Part shown: positions 1 to 6,932 of the stretch, one piece after another | How the letters are laid out: each line of letters begins with the position of its first letter | Position numbering within the stretch: position 1 is the first letter of the stretch | Assembly: GCA_052326585.1 (NCBI GenBank) | Contig: JBKQLU010000077.1 | Span: 1-17,160 of the forward strand | Direction: 5' to 3' | From: JAPLJC01 sp052326585 | GTDB taxonomy: Bacteria > Desulfobacterota > Desulfobaccia > Desulfobaccales > 0-14-0-80-60-11 | Length of the DNA: 17,160 nucleotides | The notes under the pieces: generated by a model | Told to the model about the DNA's origin: nothing | Database searches by the model: none | What the model saw: the letters and a program-made list of their open reading frames with translations, nothing else | Program-made: the position numbers and the translations under genes

Positions 1-39
1 CCCCAACCCTCTCCCCTCGCAGGGGAGAGGGGGTTTTGG
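1..39. repeat. REP-like palindrome at the left edge
   Basis: The arms at 7-17 (CCCTCTCCCCT) and 21-31 (AGGGGAGAGGG) are perfectly complementary around a 3-base CGC loop. Outer bases (CCCCAA and TTTTGG) extend the pairing imperfectly. C/T-rich palindromes of this kind recur between genes in many bacterial genomes as REP-like elements. It lies directly upstream of a decayed transposase end. The left side is cut by the window, so the full unit cannot be judged. Confidence 0.6.
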
Positions 40-59
40 CGCTTCAAGCCTACCGCCGT

Positions 60-266
60 CATCTCTGGCTAAAGGAGCTAAAGGTTTGCGGTGCCGTTCA
101 TACCAGCACCATTGATAGCTTTTGGTCTATGATTAAACGCGGCATTGTCGGCACATTCCATTAGGTTAGCAAAAAGTACCTGCAACTGTATGTTGCCGAA
201 TTTGAGTTCCGTTATAGCAACCGCAAGAATCCTGATATCTTTGGAGCGGCAATAGGCCTATGCTGA
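60..266 (+). pseudogene. IS1595/ISXO2-type transposase, C-terminal remnant with internal stop
   Basis: Reading codons from 60 gives a stretch containing VHTSTIDSFWSMIKRGIVGTF, then H, a TAG stop at 162-164, and then VSKKYLQLYVAEFEFR and YSNRKNPDIFG before TGA at 264-266. The HTxTI(D/E)xFWSxxKRGIxGTFHxVSxKYLxLYxxEFxFRxNxR pattern is typical of the C-terminal part of IS1595-family DDE transposases. The premature TAG sits where the family usually has Lys or His, so a one-base change is likely. The N-terminal catalytic part, the start codon and terminal inverted repeats are not seen, so this is a dead fragment. Its last bases overlap the start of the next gene. Confidence 0.8.
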
Positions 267-1141
267 TTAAGAGGTTAATTGGAATAATCATTCTCGCTAT
301 CCTATTTGTGATTACGGCAAATGCTCAATCACAACAGCCAACCCCAGGTCCAGGGATAAAAGGTAATCCACCACAAATATATTCCCCCGATAGCCAACAG
401 AAGGCCGAATCCGATAAGCGCGGAACCACAGAATCGCCTCTCATTGTCAAAACAATAAATCCCCCCAAGACTGCTGCCGAAGCCGACCAAGAGAGAAGCT
501 ATCAGGATGAGAAAGCGTCTCAGAATTGGTGGATAGTTAGATTTACTGGTATTCTTGCCGCTGTTGCTATTCTTCAATTCTTGGCTTTGGCTTTCCAGGC
601 CTGGTATTTGCGTAAGGGATTTAAGATTACCGAAATAGCCGCTAATGCTGCTAAAGAAAGTGCCGAGGTTGCAGAGACAGCTTTGCATATTAGCGAAAGG
701 GCATATTTGAGTATTGAGCAAATTGGCTTTGTTGAGCCTCTGAAAGTAGGCGAAATGCCTAACCTCAAATTGAAGATCATTAATACTGGTAAAACACCTG
801 CCCAAATAATAGATACATCCACGAATGTCAGATTTTTCGATAAAATACCAAGTATACCGGTTTATCCCCCTGGACAAAAATCGCAAAGCCAGATGACAAT
901 ACGACCTGGGGGAAAAAACACTCTTGCTAATATTAGAGGATACACCGTAACCACAAAACAATTCTCCGATATGCTTAACGGAACACAAAAATTGCTTATT
1001 TGGGGTAGGATAATTTACCAAGATATCTTCAAACACCTCATGGTAGTTGGCTTCGGTGCTGAATTTTTTGTTAATAATTTTTTGCCAGTTGATGGATATA
1101 GCTATATTGATGAATATAAACCAGACAATGAGCAATCCTAA
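260..1141 (+). CDS. Uncharacterised membrane protein with signal peptide, one TM helix and C-terminal soluble domain
   Basis: I do not recognise a named family. Residues 1-22 form a signal peptide with a likely cleavage after ANA. Residues 23-90 are Pro/Gln-rich and low in complexity. A transmembrane helix spans about 91-116 and is followed by RKG, which suggests a cytoplasmic C-terminus. Residues 121-145 form an Ala/Glu-rich helix ending in an ERAYL motif (146-150), then a predicted beta-rich domain with INTGKTPAQI and GRIIYQDIF. The next gene repeats the TM helix, Ala/Glu helix, ERAYL and the TGKTPA and YQDIF motifs, so the two are paralogs. The ribosome-binding site is weak (GGAG about 13 bases before ATG). 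The DNA is AT-rich compared with everything after 2040, and a transposase remnant lies upstream, both consistent with acquisition. Confidence 0.7.
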   Translation: MLIKRLIGIIILAILFVITANAQSQQPTPGPGIKGNPPQIYSPDSQQKAESDKRGTTESPLIVKTINPPKTAAEADQERSYQDEKASQNWWIVRFTGILAAVAILQFLALAFQAWYLRKGFKITEIAANAAKESAEVAETALHISERAYLSIEQIGFVEPLKVGEMPNLKLKIINTGKTPAQIIDTSTNVRFFDKIPSIPVYPPGQKSQSQMTIRPGGKNTLANIRGYTVTTKQFSDMLNGTQKLLIWGRIIYQDIFKHLMVVGFGAEFFVNNFLPVDGYSYIDEYKPDNEQS

Positions 1142-1213
1142 ACGGTCGCCTTTCCATGCATACCATATAACAAATATAACCAAAACTATAACCAAGCCGA
1201 TAAGGAAGGCTCC

Positions 1214-1906
1214 TTGGATAAAATAGTCCCTATACTCTCTATCATCAATTACCTTATAGATAGGCTCTTTTCTGTCGGAAGATGGATTCAAGCCCATAAT
1301 GCCCTTGTCATTTCTGTTGCCACTGCCTTCATAGCCGCCTTCACAGTTATGTTGTGGTTTACTAATCGAAAACTGTGGAAGGTCTCCTATATAGCCGCAA
1401 AAGCCGCCGAAAAATCTGCCAAGGCCGCTGAGAAAAGTGCAGATGCTCTTCCTGCCATAGAAAGAGCTTATCTTTATGTTTATGTTTCTCCTAAGAATGT
1501 ATCCAAATTCGTTATAGGCGAGAATCTTGTAGAAGTTACAGTAAGTAATTGTGGAAGAACACCAGCCATTATTAAAAATATTGTTGCCATATCTGGATAT
1601 TTCAATACCCCTCCCGCTATTTGCCAAGGCATACCTATTCCAATTAAACCACATGAGACAATAATAGCAGGACGTCCTCACCCTGACGAGGAAATGCCAT
1701 TCGTTTTTAAAATTACTATCGCAGATAGCGATCAAATGGAAGATGTTATAAGGGAAAATTCTCATATGGGGATCTTTATTCATGGGTGTATCAAATATGA
1801 AGATATCTTTCGCAATCCCCAAGAAACTCGTTTTTATTGGAGATATATTTATTCCAGCCATACATTTATCCGTGTTGAAGACAAGGAGCGTAATTATCAA
1901 ACATAG
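1214..1906 (+). CDS. Uncharacterised membrane protein, paralog of the preceding gene
   Basis: This has no recognised family. It has a short N-terminus, a transmembrane helix at about residues 29-50 followed by NRK (suggesting a cytoplasmic C-terminus), an Ala/Lys/Glu helix at about 60-80, ERAYL at 83-87, and then a beta-rich domain with SNCGRTPAII and CIKYEDIF. These match INTGKTPAQI and RIIYQDIF in the upstream gene. It lacks the signal peptide and Pro-rich region of that neighbour. The start is TTG at 1214, supported by AAGGAAGG four bases upstream. The gene is in the same reading frame as its neighbour, and the 72 bases between the two contain no further stop. The two probably share a transcript. 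What the pair does is unknown. Confidence 0.7.
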   Translation: MDKIVPILSIINYLIDRLFSVGRWIQAHNALVISVATAFIAAFTVMLWFTNRKLWKVSYIAAKAAEKSAKAAEKSADALPAIERAYLYVYVSPKNVSKFVIGENLVEVTVSNCGRTPAIIKNIVAISGYFNTPPAICQGIPIPIKPHETIIAGRPHPDEEMPFVFKITIADSDQMEDVIRENSHMGIFIHGCIKYEDIFRNPQETRFYWRYIYSSHTFIRVEDKERNYQT

Positions 1907-2180
1907 GAAAATTAAAAACCAAGAGCAAACGCCGGCCTGTCGTTTCCATTTTAACCCAGGCTTGCCCTTTGTGTCTAGAAGTGCATAATCGCCTTTCCAA
2001 AGGGGGATTTTAATATCCTGGGAATTTAGTTTCTTATCTGCGCCGTTAGCCGGCCCAGGCCGGGGGCGGCGTCTTTCTTGGCCTCGGCCGGTTGGCGAGA
2101 AATTGGTCTTGACCCGGCCCGGGGCGCGGTTACCGGCTGCCAGGGCGGATTAAGGCGGCCGGATAAGGTGAGGTGGCACG
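1907..2180. other. Intergenic; boundary between AT-rich island and GC-rich backbone
   Basis: Base composition changes from AT-rich to strongly GC-rich at about 2040. A short GC palindrome, CCGGCCCAGGCCGG, lies near 2050-2063 but has no convincing T-tract, so it is only a weak terminator candidate. No gene or insertion-sequence end is seen here. Confidence 0.4.
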
Positions 2181-3275
2181 GTGCGGCAGGCGCTCCTGAA
2201 GATTGTCACTATTATCCTGAGCCTGGTGGCCGCTTTTGCAATCGCGGAAGTGGCGGTCCGGATCTTTTGTCCGCAGGAGGTGGCGCCGATTCGTTTTGTC
2301 TTCGACCGGCAGCGCGGGGATATTCCCACCCCCCGTCAGAAGGGCCGGCAAATTATGCCCGGGGCCTTCGATTTCACCTACAGCAATAATTCCCTGGGCC
2401 TGCGCGGCGCGAAAGAATATTCATTGGCGCGGCATACGGACCACCGCATTCTCTTCCTGGGCGATTCCTTCACCTACGGATTGGGGGTGAATGACGACCA
2501 AACCTTTCCCTTTCTGGTTGAGAAGGAGCTGCTCTCTGACCAGATCCCGGCGGAGGTGATCAACGCCGGCAATCCAGGCCATGGCACTGATTATGCCTTA
2601 AAGTTTTTCCAGGTCCTGGGAGCCAAATTTAAACCGGACCTGACCGTATTCAGCTTTCTGGGCAAAAATTTTGTCGATGACTCCCGGGGCCAGTACTATG
2701 CGGTTTCTCCGCAAGGCGAGCTCACTCCCAAACATTTGCGCGGCGCCAATAGCCTGGTAAAGAGCCTGCTAGACGCGCTGCCCGGCTATAACTGGCTGGT
2801 TTCCTGGTCCCAGGCGGCCAATCTGGTGAAGCGGGTGGGCATTCAATGGTATCTGGCGGGAGAGGGCGCCAAGGCGCCGCGGGAAGGCGGCCTGGTGATC
2901 AGCTATCCGGAAAGGCGGAGCGGCTACGGCGACGCCGGCGAATTTAGATTGACCGGGATCTATGTGAAGAATTTGATCAAAGCGGTGGAGGCCAGCGGCA
3001 GCTCCATAATGTTTTTTTATCTGCCCATGGCCCCGGAGGTCGAAGCATACCGCCAAAATGGCTCCATATCCCCTGATGAAGCGGCGTTTACCGGGATTAT
3101 AAAAAGCGCGGGCCAAGAGCTCAAATCGTTAACCCCGGTATTCGCGGCCTCGCCGGAGCCGGTGCCGAAGTTGTACTTTGTGCCGCGGGATGGGCACTGG
3201 ACGGCCCTGGGCCAGGCCCTGGCGGCGCAATACGAGGGCGCCCAGATAGAAGGGCGTCTGAAGAAGAGTCCGTAA
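2181..3275 (+). CDS. SGNH/GDSL-type hydrolase, membrane-anchored or exported
   Basis: The protein has 364 residues. An uncleaved anchor or signal helix lies at about 5-28. Block I is FLGDSFTYGLG with the likely nucleophile Ser96. Block II is NAGNPGHGT at about 128-136. Block III, normally GxND, is weaker here (GKN at 161-163). Block V is DGHW with Asp337 and His339, completing a Ser-Asp-His triad. Enzymes of this fold hydrolyse or transfer acyl esters, often on cell-envelope polysaccharides or lipids; the substrate here cannot be told. The N-terminal hydrophobic helix suggests action at or outside the cytoplasmic membrane. Start is GTG at 2181 with an AAGGTGAGG-like ribosome-binding site. No partner gene adjoins it: leuA lies 385 bases downstream behind its own promoters. 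Confidence 0.8.
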   Translation: MRQALLKIVTIILSLVAAFAIAEVAVRIFCPQEVAPIRFVFDRQRGDIPTPRQKGRQIMPGAFDFTYSNNSLGLRGAKEYSLARHTDHRILFLGDSFTYGLGVNDDQTFPFLVEKELLSDQIPAEVINAGNPGHGTDYALKFFQVLGAKFKPDLTVFSFLGKNFVDDSRGQYYAVSPQGELTPKHLRGANSLVKSLLDALPGYNWLVSWSQAANLVKRVGIQWYLAGEGAKAPREGGLVISYPERRSGYGDAGEFRLTGIYVKNLIKAVEASGSSIMFFYLPMAPEVEAYRQNGSISPDEAAFTGIIKSAGQELKSLTPVFAASPEPVPKLYFVPRDGHWTALGQALAAQYEGAQIEGRLKKSP

Positions 3276-3403
3276 GCCGGCCCCGCCCCCTTGGGCCAAT
3301 ATCCCCCTCGGCACCGGAGGGCGAGCCAGGGCAGATAGACCCCGGTCTTTTCTGCGGCTCCCGGGATTTTCCCCGCCGCGGCCTCCTGGCAGTCATTTTT
3401 GGC

Positions 3404-3431
3404 TTGATTTTACGGGTTCCGGATATATAAT
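3404..3431 (+). promoter_or_regulatory. Sigma-70-like promoter, distal candidate for leuA
   Basis: TTGATT at 3404-3409 and TATAAT at 3426-3431 are separated by 16 bases. Transcription would start near 3438, giving a leader of about 220 bases before leuA that includes the possible leader peptide and the 3527-3544 palindrome. The -10 box is perfect and the -35 box is partial. Confidence 0.45.
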
Positions 3432-3459
3432 TTAACCATTCTTCGCGGTGGACGGTCAA

Positions 3460-3537
3460 ATGAGCGTTTTCCAAAACTACCCGCATCCCGGTCTGGCCCT
3501 TGGGGTCCTGACCAGTTTACGATTGCTGCCTGCCTAG
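3460..3537 (+). CDS. Possible leucine leader peptide (25 residues) upstream of leuA
   Basis: An ATG at 3460 opens a 25-codon frame ending at TAG 3535-3537. Six of the last 14 residues are Leu, in the order LALGVLTSLRLLPA, and they include one TTA and one TTG codon, which are rare in such GC-rich DNA. The stop codon falls inside the 18-base palindrome that is followed by a pyrimidine/T-rich run. This is the layout of a ribosome-mediated attenuator, in which stalling on scarce leucyl-tRNA would prevent the terminator from folding. Weak points are a poor ribosome-binding site (GGTGGA), the absence of a run of four or more Leu codons, and a second possible promoter further downstream. It could be chance. 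Confidence 0.3.
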   Translation: MSVFQNYPHPGLALGVLTSLRLLPA

Positions 3538-3556
3538 GCAGGCAACCTTTCTTTCC
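3527..3556 (+). terminator. Palindrome with T-rich tail; possible leuA attenuator
   Basis: TGCCTGCCTAGGCAGGCA at 3527-3544 is a perfect 18-base palindrome. It is followed by a pyrimidine-rich run (ACCTTTCTTTCC) rather than an unbroken T-tract. It could act as a terminator or attenuator in the leuA leader, as a terminator for the upstream hydrolase, or as an operator for a dimeric regulator. The sequence alone does not decide between these. Confidence 0.4.
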
Positions 3557-3592
3557 TCACTCCCAAATTCGGCAAAATCTTGTTTTAACTGC

Positions 3593-3620
3593 TTCTTTTT
3601 GAACGAGGCGGTGTTATAAT
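3593..3620 (+). promoter_or_regulatory. leuA: Proximal promoter candidate for leuA
   Basis: A perfect TATAAT lies at 3615-3620. The -35 region (TTCTTT at 3593-3598, 16-base spacer) is poor. If it is used, transcription starts near 3627 and bypasses the putative leader peptide, leaving only the hairpin over the leuA ribosome-binding site. Confidence 0.45.
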
Positions 3621-3638
3621 ATTTCTGCCTTTTACGGC

Positions 3639-3655
3639 CCTCCGGGGTCAGGAGG
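3639..3655 (+). promoter_or_regulatory. leuA: Hairpin that can mask the leuA ribosome-binding site
   Basis: CCTCC at 3639-3643 can pair fully with GGAGG at 3651-3655 across a 7-base loop. The second arm is the leuA Shine-Dalgarno sequence (AGGAGG at 3650-3655, five bases before ATG). The pairing would hide it and could damp translation. Confidence 0.4.
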
Positions 3656-3660
3656 TTCAT

Positions 3661-5214
3661 ATGCCTGAGAAAATTATTATCTTCGATACCACCCTGCGGG
3701 ACGGGGAGCAGACGCCCGGAGCCAATCTCAACGTTGATGAGAAACTGCAGATCGCCCGGCAGTTGGAACTCCTCAACGTGGACGTCATCGAGGCCGGATT
3801 TCCCTTCTCCTCCACCGGGGATTTCGCGGCGGTGCAGGCGGTGGCCCGGGAAATCAGGACCCCGCAAATCGCCGGGCTGGCCCGGGCCTTTGCCCAGGAC
3901 ATCGACACCTGCTGGGAGGCCATCAAGGAAGCCACCAATCCCCGCATCCATACCTTCATCTCCACCTCCGATATCCACCTGCGGCACCAGATGCGCAAGA
4001 GCCGGGAGGAAGTCCTGGAAATGGCGGTGGCCGCGGTGAAGTATGCCACCCGTTACACCGCCAACGTGGAATTCTCGGCCATGGACGCCTCCCGCAGCGA
4101 CCTCGATTACGTGGCCCAGGTCTTCACCGCGGCCATCGAGGCCGGCGCCACCACCCTGAACTTCCCGGATACGGTGGGCTACGCCATTCCCCAGGAGTTT
4201 GGCGCCCAGATCAAATACCTGGTGGAGCACATCCCCAATATTCACCGGGCGATAATCTCGGTACACTGCCATAACGATCTGGGACTGGCGGCGGCCAATA
4301 CCCTGGCGGCCATTATGAACGGCGCCCGCCAGGTGGAAGTGACCATCAACGGCCTGGGGGAACGGGCCGGCAACGCCTCCCTGGAGGAGGTGGTCATGGC
4401 CCTGGCCACCCGGAAAGACCAATATGACTGCTATACCGGCATCGTCACCCAGTACATTGCCCCGGCCAGCCGCCTCACCAGCAGGCTGTCGGGGGTGCCG
4501 GTGCAACCCAATAAGGCCATCGTCGGGGCCAACGCCTTTGCCCACGAGTCCGGTATTCACCAGGACGGGGTGCTCAAGGAGGCCAGCACCTTCGAGATCA
4601 TGACGCCCACCACGGTGGGCATCAAGAAGAGCCTCCTGGTGCTGGGAAAGCTGTCCGGACGCCATGCCTTCAAAAACAAACTCCAGGAGATGGGTTACTA
4701 CCTGGTTGACGAGGAATTAAACCGGGTCTTTTCGCGCTTCAAGGACCTGGCGGATCGGAAAAAGAAGGTCTTCGACGAAGACCTGATAAGCCTGGTGGAA
4801 ACCGAGGTCGTTTACCAGTCGGTGCCGGAGTATTTCCGGCTGCTGGACCTGGTGGTGCTCAGCGGCACCATGGTAAAGCCCAACGCCACCGTGAAGCTGC
4901 AGATCGGCGCCGAGGTCAAGAGCCTCTCGTCTTTTGGAGACGGCCCGGTGGATGGGGTTTACCGGGTCATTACGGAGCTGGCCAAGTCGAGCTGCCGCCT
5001 GTTGAAATTCGCGGTGAGCTCCATCACCGGGGGCACCGAGGCCCTGGGAGAGGTCTCAGTGCGCCTGGAGGAAGACGGCTATGTGGTCACCGGCCAGGGG
5101 GTGGACCCGGACATTGTCACTGCCAGCGCCCGCGCTTATATCAACGGCTTGAACCGCCTCCATTTTTTGAAGGAGATGGGGCACGGCCCCAAGAAAAAGC
5201 CAGAGAAACTCTAG
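3661..5214 (+). CDS. leuA: 2-isopropylmalate synthase
   Basis: It condenses acetyl-CoA with 2-oxoisovalerate to give 2-isopropylmalate, the committed step of leucine synthesis, in the cytoplasm. The 517-residue length is typical of the bacterial type I enzyme. The catalytic TIM barrel occupies about 1-270 with TLRDGEQTPGA near the N-terminus. Expected divalent-metal ligands are Asp14, His202 and His204 (HCHNDLGLA), and Asn238 (GLGERAGNA). HESGIHQDG follows in the subdomain. The C-terminal 130 or so residues form the LeuA allosteric dimer domain (GDGPVDG motif) that binds leucine, so feedback inhibition is expected. Start ATG 3661 has a perfect AGGAGG. leuC follows after 47 bases, which suggests an operon. 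Citramalate synthase is a less likely alternative, because the gene sits beside leuC and has the length and C-terminal domain of LeuA. Confidence 0.93.
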   Translation: MPEKIIIFDTTLRDGEQTPGANLNVDEKLQIARQLELLNVDVIEAGFPFSSTGDFAAVQAVAREIRTPQIAGLARAFAQDIDTCWEAIKEATNPRIHTFISTSDIHLRHQMRKSREEVLEMAVAAVKYATRYTANVEFSAMDASRSDLDYVAQVFTAAIEAGATTLNFPDTVGYAIPQEFGAQIKYLVEHIPNIHRAIISVHCHNDLGLAAANTLAAIMNGARQVEVTINGLGERAGNASLEEVVMALATRKDQYDCYTGIVTQYIAPASRLTSRLSGVPVQPNKAIVGANAFAHESGIHQDGVLKEASTFEIMTPTTVGIKKSLLVLGKLSGRHAFKNKLQEMGYYLVDEELNRVFSRFKDLADRKKKVFDEDLISLVETEVVYQSVPEYFRLLDLVVLSGTMVKPNATVKLQIGAEVKSLSSFGDGPVDGVYRVITELAKSSCRLLKFAVSSITGGTEALGEVSVRLEEDGYVVTGQGVDPDIVTASARAYINGLNRLHFLKEMGHGPKKKPEKL

Positions 5215-5235
5215 AAAGCCGCCAGCGCTTCGGCA

Positions 5236-5262
5236 ACTAAAACTCAAAACTGGAAACTAAAA
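5236..5262 (+). repeat. Short heptamer-like tandem repeat before leuC
   Basis: Units ACTCAAA, ACTGGAA and ACTAAAA follow each other at 5242-5262, after a 6-base ACTAAA. The last unit supplies the A of the leuC ATG, and the GGAA in the middle unit is the only Shine-Dalgarno-like sequence available to leuC. Confidence 0.5.
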
Positions 5263-6533
5263 TGTCCAAGCCTCAAACCATAACCGAAAAGATTCTGGCG
5301 GCTCATGCTGGCAAGGAATTCGTGGCCCCCGGAGAGCTGATCATGGCCAGGGTGGACATCGCCCTGGGCAACGACATCACCGCACCCCTGGCCATCAAGG
5401 CCTTTCGTGAGCTGGGAGCCAAGAAGGTCTTTGAGCGCGGGCGGGTAGTGATGGTGGCGGATCACTTCGCCCCCAATAAAGACATCGCCTCCGCCATTCA
5501 GGTGCAGATAGTGCGGCAATTCGCCCGGGAGCAAGACTTGCTGCACTTTTACGAAGCCGGGGAGATGGGCGTAGAGCACGCCCTGCTACCGGAGAAAGGG
5601 ATCGTGGTTCCCGGCGACTTGATCATTGGCGCCGACAGCCACACCTGCACCTACGGGGCGCTGGGGGCCTTTGCCACCGGGGTGGGCTCCACCGACCTGG
5701 CCGCGGCCATGGTAACCGGCCACATCTGGCTCAAGGTTCCGGAAAGCTTGAAGTTTATCTACCGCGGCGAGCTGCCCCCCTGGGTCGGCGGCAAGGACCT
5801 GATCCTGCACACCATCGGGGATATCGGGGTGGACGGGGCCAACTACCGGGCCATGGAGTTTAGCGGTGACGCCATTGGCCGCCTCTCCATGGCGGACCGT
5901 TTTTCCATGGCCAACATGGCGGTGGAGGCCGGGGCCAAGAACGGCATCATCGCCCCGGATGCGGTCACCCTAAAGTATGCCGAGGGCCGGGCCCTGCGGC
6001 CTTTCCAGGTCGATAATCTCCACAGCGACGCGGCGGCGGCCTACGTTTATACCAAGACTTATGACGTTTCCGGTTTGGAGCCCCAGGTGGCCTGCCCGTC
6101 ATCGCCGGGTAATGTCAAGCCCGTATCCCAGTTGCAAGGGGTGTCCATCGACCAGGCGGTGATCGGCTCCTGCACCAACGGGCGGCTGGAAGACCTGCAA
6201 CTGGCAGCCCAGGTCATTAAAGGACGCAAGGTAGCCAAAGGGGTGCGTCTCATCATCATTCCCGCCACCCCGCTGATCTACCGGCAGGCCATGGACCAGG
6301 GCCTGTTGGCCATCTTCATGGAGGCCGGCGCGGTTATCGGGCCCCCCACCTGCGGCCCCTGCTTGGGCGGGCATATGGGTATTCTGGCGCCCGGCGAGAC
6401 CGCCGTAGCCACCACCAACCGGAACTTTGTCGGCCGCATGGGCCACCCGGAGTCCAAGGTCTATCTGGCCAACCCGGCGGTCGCCGCGGCCTCTGCAGTC
6501 ACCGGACGCATCAGCGGACCGGCGCAAATTTAG
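5262..6533 (+). CDS. leuC: 3-isopropylmalate dehydratase large subunit
   Basis: With the small subunit LeuD it isomerises 2-isopropylmalate to 3-isopropylmalate using a [4Fe-4S] cluster. The 423-residue length matches the shorter LeuC class common in anaerobes and archaea, not the roughly 470-residue enterobacterial form. Cluster ligands are visible as Cys304 in GSCTNGR and as Cys364 and Cys367 in PTCGPCLGG. GADSHTCT at 123-130 is the aconitase-family substrate-binding motif. Homoaconitase or a related aconitase-family hydro-lyase is possible for this shorter class, but the leuA neighbour favours leucine synthesis. The ribosome-binding site is weak. leuD and leuB do not follow, which is unusual; the next gene is a small lipoprotein with its own promoter. 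Confidence 0.9.
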   Translation: MSKPQTITEKILAAHAGKEFVAPGELIMARVDIALGNDITAPLAIKAFRELGAKKVFERGRVVMVADHFAPNKDIASAIQVQIVRQFAREQDLLHFYEAGEMGVEHALLPEKGIVVPGDLIIGADSHTCTYGALGAFATGVGSTDLAAAMVTGHIWLKVPESLKFIYRGELPPWVGGKDLILHTIGDIGVDGANYRAMEFSGDAIGRLSMADRFSMANMAVEAGAKNGIIAPDAVTLKYAEGRALRPFQVDNLHSDAAAAYVYTKTYDVSGLEPQVACPSSPGNVKPVSQLQGVSIDQAVIGSCTNGRLEDLQLAAQVIKGRKVAKGVRLIIIPATPLIYRQAMDQGLLAIFMEAGAVIGPPTCGPCLGGHMGILAPGETAVATTNRNFVGRMGHPESKVYLANPAVAAASAVTGRISGPAQI

Positions 6534-6613
6534 CAGCCCGGGTCGGTTAGCGCTGCTGGCCTAAACTCCTGGTCTGAGCAGGAAGACGAATCCTGTCTCA
6601 TGCTCAAGAAGTG

Positions 6614-6643
6614 TTGACATTTTGATGGAATTATGGCTATCTA
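6614..6643 (+). promoter_or_regulatory. Promoter candidate for the small lipoprotein
   Basis: A perfect TTGACA lies at 6614-6619, with TATCTA at 6638-6643 after an 18-base spacer. The -10 box is only partial. It places the lipoprotein gene under its own control, separate from leuAC. Confidence 0.4.
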
Positions 6644-6689
6644 ATTGGCAAATTTTAACCGGGAGCCTACTTACGGCGAGAAGAAGAAG

Positions 6690-6932
6690 ATGTCCGGAAA
6701 AACCATATACAGGGCGGGTTTCGTTGCCTTGGCCCTCCTGATCGCGGTGCTGGTGGGGGGCTGCAACGGCGTCCTCTATGAAAAACAGAAGGATAACGGC
6801 ACGGTGGAGCGCTGGTTCATTAACGGGGGCGAAGGCTGGGGCAGCTACAACATCACCCCGCGGTATTACAGTCAGAACCCCAAGGACCTGTCCGACTTTT
6901 GTATCATGCTGAGAAACGAGCACACTTTCTAA
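6690..6932 (+). CDS. Small predicted lipoprotein (80 residues)
   Basis: The family is not recognised. A basic start (MSGKTIYR) and a hydrophobic stretch end in LVGGC, a plausible lipobox, so the mature protein would be about 57 residues anchored by a lipidated Cys. The mature part is polar and aromatic (ERWFINGGEGWGSYN, then RYYSQNPKDL). The frame is open from a TTG at 6645, but ATG 6690 is chosen: it gives a proper signal sequence and has a purine-rich GAGAAGAAGAAG just upstream. Its TAA overlaps the stop codon of the convergent prmC by two bases. No adjoining gene hints at a function. Confidence 0.6.
   Translation: MSGKTIYRAGFVALALLIAVLVGGCNGVLYEKQKDNGTVERWFINGGEGWGSYNITPRYYSQNPKDLSDFCIMLRNEHTF

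Noticed and set aside
329..1900. A 523-codon open frame on the - strand as a gene
   Set aside because: It is exactly antisense and in codon register to two supported + strand genes, shows no recognisable domain, and has no convincing ribosome-binding site.
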